A stretch of 64,000 nt of DNA, from contig OX578280.1 of NCBI GenBank assembly GCA_951217055.1, positions 43,589,882-43,653,881 of the forward strand, read 5' to 3'. The position numbers were made by a program, and so were the translations under genes. The notes under the pieces are model-generated. The model did no database searches. It had not been told where the DNA came from and saw only the letters and a list, made by a program, of their open reading frames with translations. This document shows positions 36,201-47,170 of the stretch, one piece after another; positions within the stretch are counted from its first letter, which is position 1; every line of letters begins with the position of its first letter. This DNA is from Gerris lacustris. Its lineage: Eukaryota > Arthropoda > Insecta > Hemiptera > Gerridae.

Positions 36201-37397
36201 GCCCCTTTGCCGTCGTACATAAAATCGTTAGCAAAGATGCAATAGAAAATAAGAGAATCTTTTCGATGTGAAATACTCCTGGTAGTGACAATTTGTAAAA
36301 AATAAAAAAAGGTTCATTCAAATTAAATGAATGCTCATTATTATTATTATTATTATTATCTAATTACTAAATAGAGAAGTAAATTAATAAATATATAATT
36401 TGTTTATTCTAGAGCTAATGATTTAGAATTAGTCTTACGTGTCCATAATAAATTTAAGTCTAGGATAGAATTAATTGAAAATATCCAAAATCAACTGCTC
36501 ATCACATATTTTAAGAAATTGAAAACAAGCCATATACAGATATACATAAAGTGCGAGGAACTTCATTTTAGTAGCTAATTGAATAGAGCATACCTCTAAA
36601 AGGTGACACATAACAAATTGGCCAATAGAGGTAACACCGGGAGACCACCCATAGGGAGACCAAACCAGCACCTTCAAACACAAAATACTTGGCCTCACAT
36701 ACTAATTCTAGGAAAGAAAGAAACAACTGTTCTGACATCCCCGTGCTCCTGCCAAATTTAGAGCATTCTTACTAACTAATTGGAATGCTAAATCTAATGG
36801 AATATTAGTAGAAAGAGATTGCACATCTAGACATCATAGTCGTGCTATAATCTAAGAAATGCTGAGACAATATCTCCTTAAAAGTAACAGATTTCTTCAC
36901 ATTGAATTTTTTGTCAACAACAATTGTCAGATTTTAATGGTATTTATTTTATCGTTCAAGTTTACAGCTAGTGAAAGTCGATGTTAGGCGGGAGAATACG
37001 GGAAGTTGACGTAGTTATCTTGAAGACACCGCAAGAGCTGCACTAGAAATTGTTTCGTATTATTGTTAAATCTTTACATTATATTTATTTATTTTAATAC
37101 AAATTACAAAGATATCCACACATAAAAATAAATGTTAATATAATTTACAATTACCATTGCAGAAGATACATTTAATTTGTTTAGCTGGCCGCAAAAGCAG
37201 TAGCTTGAGCGCGACTCAGCTATTTAAGACTAATTTATACGAGGTGCTTTTTATATATTATACAAGTTGGTAGGAATTATTTAGTTTTTAGTAGTTTTCT
37301 TATAAAAGATGCTTTTATACAATAATGATACATATTATAAACTAATAACTATAATTAATAACTATAAATATATAGATATAATTTTGAATATTTATTT
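33245..37397. other. Long non-coding stretch
   Basis: No gene is supported. Contents: a B-box-like hairpin at 33374-33403 (own entry); A/T-rich low complexity near 33280-33310; a decayed repeat at 33940-34380 with internal near-duplication (AATCCTTGTCACACGCACAT near 34004 and ATCCTTGCCACACGCATAAC near 34280); an element-like TATAGGGTGTGGTTGGCCTT end at 34878; an 18-base C run at 35489-35506; and a short ATT repeat at 36338-36358. Short frames at 34664, 35554, 35894 and 36471 show no domain. Confidence 0.5.
33374..33403. repeat. Hairpin made of two opposed B-box-like sequences
   Basis: GGTTCAATTCCCC and its near-perfect reverse complement GGGGAATCGAATC are separated by GCCA (13-bp stem with one mismatch and one wobble). 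Each arm resembles a tRNA T-arm/B-box, as if two tRNA-derived sequences met head to head. Confidence 0.6.
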
Positions 37398-37694
37398 ATT
37401 TTATTTATTTATTTTATTTATTTTAATTATTTTATTTATTTTATTTATTTTATTTATTTATTTTATTTATTTTATTTATTTATTTTATTTATTTTATTTA
37501 TTTTATTTATTTTATTTATTTTATTTATTTTATTTATTTTATTTATTTTATTTATTTTATTTATTTTATTTATTTTATTTATTTTATTTATTTTATTTAT
37601 TTTATTTATTTTATTTATTTTATTTATTTTATTTATTTTATTTATTTTATTTATTTTATTTATTTTATTTATTTTATTTATTTTATTTATTTTA
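37398..37694 (+). repeat. 9-bp minisatellite (TTTTATTTA)n
   Basis: About 30 units, nearly uniform from 37490 onward and slightly irregular at the left edge. Because the unit is a multiple of three it stays open and would encode repeating Phe-Tyr-Leu in the frame 37309-37887; I do not regard that as a gene. Confidence 0.95.
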
Positions 37695-38049
37695 TATTCA
37701 ATTTATTATATACATAACAATAAAGATAAGAGTAAAAGTTCAAACATCTATACTAAATACACATACATATATACAATATTTTCTTAAGTATTATTTTTAT
37801 TTGTATTCGATGAGAGTCACTTTACCACTTCTTTTTTATACTTTTCACACTCATGTAAGTCTGTGGCTCGTTTTGGAAGTTGGTTAAAATATTTATAAGC
37901 TACTGTGCTAGCGTGGTTTTGAAGTAGATTAGAGTGGTACGATTGGTTTTTAATTTGTTTACTTGTTTTGTATCGTGTCTGGTATGGGTGATTGAATAAT
38001 TAGATTAATCACCCATTAATTAGATGGGTGATTGAATAATTAGATATAG

Positions 38050-38845
38050 GTCATTAATGTAAATAAGAAAATTTAATGGCGAGAGGACTGTGCCTTGAGC
38101 CGTGCCTATTTTTACTTTAGCCGATTTACTGTAATTGTTATTACCCTTATTACCCTTTGCGATCTCTCTGAGAGATAACTATTAAACAAATTTAGCGGTA
38201 CTCCTCTGATTCCGTACATTTCTAATTTTTCTATAAGTTTAATGTGGGACATAGTGCCAAATGCCTTTTTTAAATCTAAGAAAACAGCAATAACTTTCTT
38301 TTCTTATCTAGGTTTTTAATTATTTGTTCAGTTAGATAGTATAAGGCATCAGATGTGTTTTTTCCTTCTCTAAAACCATACTGTGTGTCTGCTAGAATAT
38401 TAGTTTTGTCTAAGAATTTTTGCAAACGGTGTTTTATGAATTTTTCAAAAATTTTTGATAAAGTGGTTACTAAAGAAATTGGTCTATAGTTATTTGGGTC
38501 CGATTTATCTCCGTCTTTGTGTAGTGGAGTCACAATAGCCTCCTTAAAAGAAACTGGGAAGTACCCTATATATAGGGCCTGGTTGAATATATGAACTAGA
38601 GGTTTTTGTAACATGCTTTAATTATGTTAGTGGATATTGAGTCAGTTCCTGTGGAAGTATTGTTTTTTAAGTTATTTATATATTTCAAGATCTCCTGGTC
38701 TGTTGTGGGCGGTAGAAAGATTGATTTAGCGTTTCTGTGTATTTTTACTGCAGTCGCAGTATTTTATCTGTTTATCGGCTAACGATTCACCAACAGAAGA
38801 GAAATGGTTGTTTAAGATTTCAGCTATTTCATTAATGTTTGATTC
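38050..38845 (-). pseudogene. LINE reverse transcriptase relic
   Basis: On the minus strand the frame 38614-38276 reads as the RT fingers region: TPLHKDGDK, NNYRPISLV, then TQYGFREGKNTSDAL. After a frameshift near 38300 the catalytic block VFLDLKKAF (about 38258-38287) follows, then SYLSERSQRV, another frameshift, and GTAQGTVLSPL near 38080. Upstream, shifted frames at 38640-38845 give INEIAEILNNHFSSVG and an LPPTTDQEI block, which precede RT in CR1/Jockey-like LINEs. The Asp-Asp box is beyond the break and not seen, and at least three frame changes make it non-functional. Confidence 0.8.
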
Positions 38846-38849
38846 TTTT

Positions 38850-38937
38850 TTAAATATAAAGTTTTTTAAACTTTAAATATAAAGTTTTTTAAACTTTAAA
38901 TATAAAGTTTTTTAAACTTTAAATATAAAGTTTTTTT
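38850..38937. repeat. 23-bp tandem repeat, about 3.7 copies
   Basis: The unit AAATATAAAGTTTTTTAAAC plus TTT is repeated without change. It contains the near-palindrome AAACTTTAAATATAAAGTTT, so single strands can fold into serial hairpins. It abuts the 5' side of the LINE relic. Confidence 0.9.
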
Positions 38938-38939
38938 GT

Positions 38940-41021
38940 TTTTTTTAAATTATTTTTTAAATATAAAGTCATTCAAGTCTTATTCGAAATCTGTCTTCCA
39001 TTCTTAACAACAATATTGTTTAAATGGCCCATGACTGATTATGACAATGCACGCATGAGACTATTGGCATACGACATAATAGGCCATAAAGGACCGGAAT
39101 ACCTGGTTAATGCTACTTGGCGAGTCCATATAGCTAAGTGCCAATTCAGTATATGATTTTAACTTAGAACCTTAACGAGAGTAATGTAACCTAATGTAGG
39201 CAACTCATCTACAATTTTGTTTGCAACATAAAGCCTATAAGTTAAGGATCCCGAGTTAATCTAGAATAGGTATCGTCATCACGTAATAAAGTTGTCATAT
39301 TCATAACATACTATTCTTTCTTCATTATAATTGTGTTTACTCCCTTTGCCACTTTTTCAAAAATTTACAATACAAAAATTTCAGGGTATTTTTTTTTTTT
39401 TTTTTTTTAAGAAATGTACGTGTTCTATTAAAACACCGCTGAACCTCTTAGACTTGTCGAATTTAACAACTTAGAGCTGCACTTAAACAGCGTACGTGGT
39501 TAGTGATATGATAACAATAACGCAGTGAATCGTGAATCATTGCATTATCAGAATTATTTAAATCAACACTACTAAAACTTTTTCTAAATAACTTATGACA
39601 TCAAACACTGGTAAATCTTCCTGACGACTACAACCCATTGCAAATTTATCTCCTATAGCTATAGAAAACAATTGCAAATTATCTTGTGGAATTTCCACAT
39701 CCGTCAAAACAGTAGTTGCTGCATATAATTTTAGTAGATTTTTTGAAGTTTTATATATATATATACATATATAGGTAATTTTATTTTTTCTGTTTCAAAA
39801 AACTTTTAAAAAAAGAATATTTTTATACATTAATTTTAGTTATTTGACTTTTTGTGTTTTAGCGAATTTACGAAAAAAAAATAAGCTATTGCAATGGCTT
39901 CAAAATTTTTGAAAATTTTCTTCATGGAAATCCGTTTTAGACCATTCTTAATCGATTCCTGAAATTTAACACTTTTTTCTGTATATATGTATATATGTCT
40001 GTTTATATGTATGTATATATGTATGCATATATGTGTGTCACTCCAGACGATATCTCACGCTAGAATGCACTTAAAAAATCCATACAAATTTTAAAATGTC
40101 AATAATATTAAAAGAAAGGATGAGTTCGTTGGCCAGAATTTTTTGGCTTTATTGAGGGGTTAAATTTAGTATTTAAAATAAATTCCTCCTTTGTAATTAG
40201 TTTTTTGTTCTTTTCAATTTTTTTTTTTTAATAATTATTATAATAAGCTTTTTTATTTATTTTTAAAAGGTGATAAGAGGTTTTTATGTCTGGAAAACAT
40301 TATTTTTATATTGCTATTTTTATATTATTAATATTGAAGACTGTTCAAGGAGATGGGAAATTCTATATTATGATTATTTTTATTTATAAATTTATTACAA
40401 AATGTTTCACGTTGCTTCGTTTCCATAATTGCATTTCTGTTATTCCGTGACTCTAATACTTCTACTTCATTTTTTTATTTTTTTTCAATTCCTAATTCTT
40501 CTCTATTGAATAAAAAAAAAGATTCAAGAAGCGACAAAAAAGTTTCCATTTATTGAGCTAAGGGAAAATAAAAAAAGAAAGACACAGCACGTACAAGTTT
40601 CCCGGGAAATCAAATTTAATTAATTTTTCTTTTTTTACACTCTTGGGTTTTGTTCCAGGATGATATAAATTGGAACGGAAAATGTCACGCCATTGTGACA
40701 TTCTTTCAAATTGATTATTATATATATGTGTATAGTTCTCACATATATAGATAGTTCTCACTCTTCATCTTTTTCCCCTATTATTTAGAATTCCACTCGT
40801 ATGCATGGAAGACTGACATTTTTAAAATTTAAAATTATACCTTGTGGCTTAATGGATTTTAAAACCGTGAATCAATATCGATATTTTGCACCATCTTAAT
40901 ACTTAATAATCATATGTGTACTTCATAATATGTGAAGAAATTGAGTATAAGTTATATATTTATTTATTTAAATAATAAAAAAAGAAAAAGATTCAATATA
41001 TCAAGTTATGTCTTTTGGTTA
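38940..41021. other. AT-rich non-coding DNA
   Basis: A T run at about 39389-39408, short TATATGTATG-type microsatellite at 39980-40030, and nothing that looks like a gene. The 67-residue frame at 40558-40761 is unremarkable. Confidence 0.5.
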
Positions 41022-41182
41022 ATAAAGAAGCCTTTCTAGAATACGTACTTTGTTTTTGACTGTATCGATAGTTAGTCACGGCTTTCATTCAGTATTCGAC
41101 TAACTTGCTAACTCCGTGGTGCAACAGCCTGTTGAGTAGAGTTTTTATAACTAAGAAATATCTTTATTTAAAATTGTCAAAT
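41022..41182 (+). repeat. 161-bp direct repeat, left copy
   Basis: Begins ATAAAGAAGCCTTTCTAGAA and ends AAATTGTCAAAT. It recurs at 41521-41681 with only two substitutions seen, giving a 499-bp period. There is no LTR-type TG...CA boundary, so a recent tandem duplication is more likely than a terminal-repeat retrotransposon. Confidence 0.9.
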
Positions 41183-41213
41183 GTTAAATAAACTAATTGT
41201 CAAATGTCGTTTA

Positions 41214-41520
41214 AAATTAACTTTCAATGTTAACATTTTTTGAGTTAATTTATAGTCGTGATTCAGTATAAACTAATATAAAACAAAAAACTTTAAAAAT
41301 TCGACTTGAAAACAATAAAATTTCTCTGAAAATGTATACAATTTCTTAGCTATATAAACTTGCTCGTACTTATTCCCCAAAATAAACACAATTGCCTTTT
41401 AGAATATTCGCTTTGAAAAAAAAAAATAAAATATAAGAATTCGTTTAAAGCTTTTTTCACGATGAAAAAGAAGAACTATAAATAAGTTTATAAAAGAAAG
41501 AGAAAAATTGAGATATTGAG
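41214..41520 (+). repeat. ~300-bp dispersed repeat, copy 1
   Basis: The block from TTAACTTTCAATGTTAAC to AATTGAGATATTGAGA recurs at 43410-43703 with a handful of substitutions and a small deletion in an A run. It fills the space between the two 161-bp direct repeats. Confidence 0.85.
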
Positions 41521-41681
41521 ATAAAGAAGCCTTTCTAGAATACGTACTTTGTTTTTGACTGTATCGATAGTTAGTCACGGCTTTCATTCAGTATTCGACT
41601 AACTTGCTAACTCCGTGGTGCAACAGCCTGTCGAGTAGAGTTTTTATAACTAAGAAATATCTTTCTTTAAAATTGTCAAAT
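41521..41681 (+). repeat. 161-bp direct repeat, right copy
   Basis: Near-identical partner of 41022-41182 (differences: CTGTTGAG/CTGTCGAG and CTTTATTTA/CTTTCTTTA). Confidence 0.9.
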
Positions 41682-42681
41682 AAACAATATTAATCGTTAA
41701 AAGGAAAACTTTTAACTATCTCTAAAGCTTTGAACAAGTTACAGGCAAAAAACAATTATCAGAGTTTTTTTTATTAATTTAGAAATTAATTTTAACAAAA
41801 TTTAAGCTGACAATGAAGTTAACATAAATGAGAGGTCATATTTAAAGTAGTATAGTTTTTATTTTTTACACCAGTGTCTTGTGTTTTATACATTTTAATA
41901 AAATTAAAAACATGTGTCCTTAACTCGAGCTTAGTTAACCATCTCTTGTTTTTACTTCTGTTAGTTTTTTCTTCTTTTTTTTTGGCTGGAGGTGAAAACT
42001 TGCTGGGTGAAATTGTGTTATTCCCTAGGGAATAAAAGTCGGTGAAAACTATTTTGGACTAGACTTAATCTGAAGTGAACTGAGGGAAACTACTCGGGCT
42101 TTAAAAGCAAGCTCAATTCCCCTTGATAAAGACAAGGTTTAGAGTGGTCTTGCTTGTCTTTTATCCATGCTAGTGAACATTTTCTTTACTTAATTTTTCC
42201 AAATTTTATTTTTGAACAATTTTGTTTTTCTTGTAAAAAAGGAATAAAATAAACATTTTGTTGTGCATTATATATGCCATTACTTTCTATAGGAATAAAA
42301 GAAGATATTTCTTTACTAAAAGTATCTTTATTGCACTAAGCCGGCTTTTATCCACTATTGGGACTGCAACCTATAGTGCAGGTAAACAGCGTAGTAAAAA
42401 TGTGCAGGAGAAAGACTTGACTAATGTTGAATATACAAAGACCTGCTTCAAACGTGACAATATACAATTTGCACAGAAGAATGAAATCACAGATTGACTT
42501 TGTCCCACCGCACCGCATCGGACATGGAGTTCACAAAATATGGGTATTCACAAAAAAAAATTTACTGACACGCGCATTGACAGATAGACAACGTCTGAAA
42601 TGCGTTTTAGTTGTAAAAAAATAGTATTATCAATTATTGACTTTAGAGACATGTGGAGGAAGCTACGATCACACAAATTTC
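41682..42681. other. Non-coding stretch
   Basis: Two overlapping frames at 42258-42497 and 42424-42624 (79 and 66 residues) have no recognisable domain. Nothing else is seen. Confidence 0.5.
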
Positions 42682-42760
42682 TTCCGAGCTTATCGAAGGT
42701 AACGGAAGAGATGTGATCGTTCTGAATATTTTTGGTCCCGTGTCTGTTTGACGGTCTTAT
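42682..42760 (+). mobile_element. MITE-A copy with internal deletion
   Basis: TTCCGAGCTTATCGAAGG, then TGATCGTTCTGAA, runs directly into TTTTTGGTCCCGTGTCTGTT, skipping about 70 bp present in the copy at 14574. Confidence 0.7.
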
Positions 42761-43409
42761 CTGTGGTTCAACAAACTTCTTATCAGATTTTAATAAAATT
42801 TACCATTAAAATTTGGCCCAGGAGCAGTACATCGATGTTTCCTTGAGTCCCCTGGAAGGGGGGGGGGGGGGATTGAAATCTCATGTGCACAGTGACCTTC
42901 CTTGTGTTTTGAAGGTCAATTTTAAAATATTGCATCAAGCTTGGAATAAAACTGTGGATATGTATAATAAACGATCACACCCACAGACCCTCTTCTTTGT
43001 ATACAGAATACATGTATAGATATAGTTCTACAATAGTAGCTATAATATTAATATTGTAATAATTTCGTAAGAGAGATAGAGATTGTAAAAAAGAGGTTTA
43101 TTCGATTCGCTTGAATAATTCAGGCCTGATGTTTTTATAAAACTCTGTGCAAGGCTCCTTTATAAGGATTCAAAGAATAGTTGGATATTTGAGTAATTTG
43201 CAGGCAACGGATTTGCGCAATGACGATGGCAAGAATATTAATGTTGAAAGCGGTGAGACGTAGCCAACACAAATGGAAATATTCATAGAGAGTAACTCTT
43301 TTTTACTATCCTTATTCTAAATATAATTGTAAAATATCCCGTTGTTTTCTCGACTTAAAATTTTTACTGGTTGCATTTCTATTTTATCTACTCGTATTTT
43401 TCAAATTAA
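42761..43409. other. Non-coding stretch with a G run
   Basis: A 12-base G run at about 42859-42870. The 68-residue frame across it (42813-43019) has no recognisable feature. Confidence 0.5.
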
Positions 43410-43703
43410 TTTTCAACGTTAACATTTTTTGAGTTAATTTATAGTCGTGATTCAGTATAAACTATTAGAAAACAAAAAACTTTAAAAATTCGACTTGAAA
43501 ACAATAAAATTTCTTTGAAAATGTATACCATTTCTTAACTATATCGACTTGGTCGTACTTATTCCCCAAAATAAACACAATTGCCTTTTAGAATATTCGC
43601 TTTGAAAAAAAATATAAGAATTCGTTTAAAGCTTTTTTCACGATGAAAAAGAAGAACTATAAATAAGTTTATAAAAGAGAAAGAAAAATTGAGATATTGA
43701 GAG
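43410..43703 (+). repeat. ~300-bp dispersed repeat, copy 2
   Basis: Matches 41214-41520 at high identity by eye; both flanks differ, so the repeat unit is about 300 bp. Confidence 0.85.
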
Positions 43704-45015
43704 AATATGAGAGACGGCGAAAGAGCAAACACTCTTCTATATTAATGTAAGATAGAAGCGCATCATAATTTATTCATCGCATCAATTTCAATTTACTTTG
43801 CTTAACTATTTTCAACTCACACCCGACTCGGTCAGGTTTTTTACTTCTTATTCCCCGCTCGTCTGCTTTCCACCACACTTTCCTTTCTGCATCTTCTTAT
43901 GACGTCATACTTTCCATCTCTTTTCCATTTATTTTCCCTTCCGTTTTTTTCACCGAGTTTTTTATGCACAGAGATGGAGAAAGAAAGAGTAAAAGAAAAC
44001 GTGAAAATATGGAAGAACAGAGTTTTTACTCGGATTAAAATGAATTTTTCACTCAAGTGTAAAAGAAGAGGGAAATATACGGGACAGAAATGAAAATATG
44101 CAGTATGTATAAAATAACCAAACAAGAATATGGACAAACTAAAAGAAATAAAACTTTTGTACCTATGTAAATTGAAAACATCTATAATTTTATAGTGAAG
44201 ACTTAAGAGAGAAATACAATGTAGATAATTCGAATTTTTTTCCCCAGTAAATTTCTCAGTGAGTATATATTAATGGACACTTTTCATTGCAAAAGTGACA
44301 TTACCTGGGTGGTATGCAAATTATACTAGGCATCGCCTAGCTTTATCATAGAAGCGAGCGTATAGTAATAAATATGAATTGCATATTATTGAGAAAATAG
44401 ATAATCATGATTCTATCAAGTTGAAATGTTGCATGTCTCTTTCAATTATACTTTAGACGATGTTAATGAAGTTTTATTAAAATCGTTACGTTAGAATGTA
44501 AGATATCGGTAAAAACGTTGTTTTTTCTACTTTTAACGTGTAGGTGTAGGTCCGCTTTAATAGTTTTAACGATCTTTATTAATTCATAACGGTGTCGCTT
44601 ACTAAAAAATGTTGTTTGAAAAAAATGTTCGTCTCACGAATAGGTGATAATAGAATCTTTTTCCCATTCTGGAAATCCAATTTTACATTTGAAGCTCACT
44701 TTTACGCGAGAGTTGCGCGCGGAATCTTGGACGGATAAGGCTGTCCAACGAACTTACCCTGAGCATTTGTAAAAAGAACATGCATACCAAATTTCAACTA
44801 AACACATTTAGTTGAACATTTATTTAAGTTATCGTCGGACACATAAACGTTACTGACAGACAGACACACAGACAAGATGAATAGTTTGTTGAATGTAAAA
44901 AGCTCACTTTTACAAAGAAAAACATATAAACACTCTTGTATATAATAATAATATCACTTAGTCTAATTTATCTCTGAAGACCTTGAGATATTTAGTATAA
45001 AGTACTTTAGGAGAG
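43704..45015. other. Non-coding stretch, part of an inverted dispersed pair
   Basis: The segment 44415-44525 (containing TATACTTTAGACGATGTTAA and GATATCGGTAAAAACGTTG) is the imperfect reverse complement of about 48800-48900. Around 44690-44890 lies diffuse repeat sequence (GACAGACAGACACACAGACA). Overlapping frames at 43841-44137 and 43899-44093 are not convincing. Confidence 0.5.
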
Positions 45016-45053
45016 AGGAATATCACACTTTTAATAAAAAGTGTGATATTCCT
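45016..45053. repeat. 17-bp perfect hairpin
   Basis: AGGAATATCACACTTTT and its exact reverse complement are separated by AATA. A further AGAGA/TCTCT pairing extends it outward, and AGTACTTT lies on both sides as a direct repeat (45001-45008 and 45060-45067). Confidence 0.85.
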
Positions 45054-45189
45054 GTCTCTAAGTACTTTGTATTACTACCTAAGGGAGGCAGTTAATAACA
45101 AATATTATTTGTTGATAATCTGTGTATTGTCATAAGCTATAAATAAAATACAGACCGGTTTACAGAAGATAATTTTTTTGTTTGATGTA

Positions 45190-45245
45190 TTTCTTCCGAG
45201 CTAACTGAAAGTAACGGAAACACTGTGATTTATCTGAAGAGCGAA
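45190..45245 (+). mobile_element. MITE-A fragment, diverged
   Basis: TTCCGAGCTAACTGAAAGTA followed by CGGAAACACTGTGAT and CTGAAGAGCGAAA: the left end only. Confidence 0.55.
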
Positions 45246-45449
45246 ATATTGTATGTATGGGTTATGACAATATACTGATTAAAAGAACAAGTAATATCTT
45301 TTTGTTATTTACTACCTTTATTTGTTTACCTTCATTATTAAAAATTACAATACAATGACAATCTTAATCAATATTTTTATCTGAATGTAGACCAATTTCA
45401 ACAACAGACCTTTTTTTGCCTTTCAGTACATCGCTTCGGTCAAAGAAAA

Positions 45450-45515
45450 AGAAAAGGTTCTTGGTTTCAAGTCGCAGTGGTAGAGTGTATTTTTTCTGTG
45501 TATCTCCCTTCTATA
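45450..45515 (+). mobile_element. SINE-like fragment related to the tRNA-headed unit at 5858
   Basis: CTTGGTTTCAAGTCGCAGTGG resembles a decayed T arm, and directly after it GAGTGTATTTTTTCTGTG and TATCTCCC parallel the body that follows the tRNA part at 5858-5926 (GAGTGTATTTTTCTCTGTC, TTTCCC). The head upstream is not recognisable. Confidence 0.4.
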
Positions 45516-46666
45516 TAATGTCTAATTCAATTCAAAATTGTTTAAAATTCTCTTGTATACATTTAAAAAAATAATGTTTATAATTGCATAGCACTATTTT
45601 GTATAGTTTATAATATTATTACGGATATTTGTTTACAGTAAGTAATACAACATATTAAGTTTAACATACATAATAAATTCTTCCGGAAAATCTCTTACAT
45701 TTTTCCATTACCTTAAAATTAGTTATTCCAGGGTGGGTTTCGTTTTGAATAAATTTTGTTGGCGCTCTACTGTTTCTTAAGTGGGTGTAAAGCATAACCT
45801 TCTCTCCCTCTCCCTCCCCCCCCCCATAACGAAATAACCTTCCAGACGGTTTCATCTGAGTAACAACCAACATTGTATGATATGAATCCTAAAAAAAAAA
45901 ATATGTTTTCATATTTACATTTATTAATCTTCCAATCAATAAATGCTTTATAGTACATTACGCGCATTATAGTGCGGAAAGTAGCATTTTGCATGCGAGT
46001 GTGGAGTTTGCACCCGAGCGACAGCTAGGGTAGTAAAACCACAAGAGCAAAGCAAATGCCGTTTTCGCACGAGTTGCGTACCGTACTTTATCTGCGATTG
46101 TTGGATTTTAATAATAAATACAGCAAAAAATATGAATTAACTTCCTGTATATAAGTTCGTATTTCTCTTTTGATAAAGATGAAATTAATTCATTAGTTGT
46201 ATTTTGTGCCGAATTAATTATTTCGGGAGGCGTATTATTCTACTCATTTTCGTCTTATCACTTAAATCACTCATTGTTTTTCACTAAAAACTCTATGTAA
46301 ACAGTTACTTTAGTTAAAGAAACAGCAAATTAGTTTTTTTAGGTGTAAACAAATTCGTTAATCGTGCGTAAAAGTGAAGAATTCTTCTTCTTTACCACCC
46401 TAGGGCGGAAAAAAGAGGAATTATAAAAACGGGCATGCGCAATGAATACAAGTACGTAAAGAATCACTTTCCACGCATCTAAACAGAGATACAATGTTTA
46501 TATTTCGTATCAATCATAGATAAAATATTCTATAATGATCACCGAAGGTGAGTGGGAATCCCAGAGAGGTGAGACATGCTTAACACTAATGATCTCATTG
46601 AGTTGTTGAGTAAAGTGGGCGGACCCCCGTTCTATAATAACCTTAATGCTGTTGATCAAGCGTTAT
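45516..46666. other. Non-coding stretch
   Basis: C-rich patch at 45815-45827; short frames at 45661-45994 without features. From 46535 to 46660 the base composition is more even than in the surroundings, but I recognise nothing. Confidence 0.45.
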
Positions 46667-46856
<190 letters not shown>

Positions 46857-46863
46857 TCTCAGG

Positions 46864-46906
46864 GCATCGTCGGGCCCCTGATGAGTCGGACGCGACGAAA
46901 CGATGC
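46864..46906 (+). ncRNA. Hammerhead ribozyme 1
   Basis: All conserved core elements are present in order: stem III 5' strand GCATCG (46864-46869), U16.1 and C17 (46870-46871, a GUC cleavage site), stem I hexamer GGGCCC (46872-46877), CUGAUGA (46878-46884), stem II GTCG/CGAC (46885-46888, 46893-46896) around GACG, GAAA (46897-46900), stem III 3' strand CGATGC (46901-46906). The 10.1-11.1 pair is G-C and A15.1-U16.1 is kept. The open helix is III, so it is type III. Predicted cleavage follows C46871. Stem I has no loop, so cis folding is doubtful and dimeric folding more likely. Confidence 0.9.
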
Positions 46907-46954
46907 AGGACATGGCGTAATGCCGAGCCAACATCTTTGTGACGTATTGTCTAG

Positions 46955-47028
46955 TGTTGGAACAACTCCTATGTGTCACGCTTGCGTAGCACATCCCTTG
47001 GTGTCTCTCACTACACAAATTGTGTACC
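46955..47028 (+). repeat. Arm-equivalent segment of unit 1
   Basis: Same orientation and sequence as 47262-47335 except for two substitutions (GAACAACTCC against GAACAGCTCC; GCGTAGCACA against GCGTGGCACA). It can also pair with the left arm at 46783-46856, enclosing ribozyme 1 alone. Confidence 0.9.
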
Positions 47029-47170
47029 TTATATTGCAGTGTGCAAAAACACGGTATTACATTGCTGATTTGTTTTGCCTGCCAAGCAAGAATGGCGTTG
47101 TGAGAGCACGCTCGTCTCTGATAAAGCCCTATTGATCTTCTTGAGTTGGTATAGGTCCAGAGTTGGGTGG

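Noticed and set aside
37405..38937. CRISPR array
   Set aside because: The 9-bp and 23-bp repeats are contiguous tandem arrays without unique spacers, and the DNA is eukaryotic.
41022..41681. Terminal-repeat retrotransposon in miniature
   Set aside because: The direct repeats lack TG...CA ends, and no primer-binding site, polypurine tract or target duplication was found.
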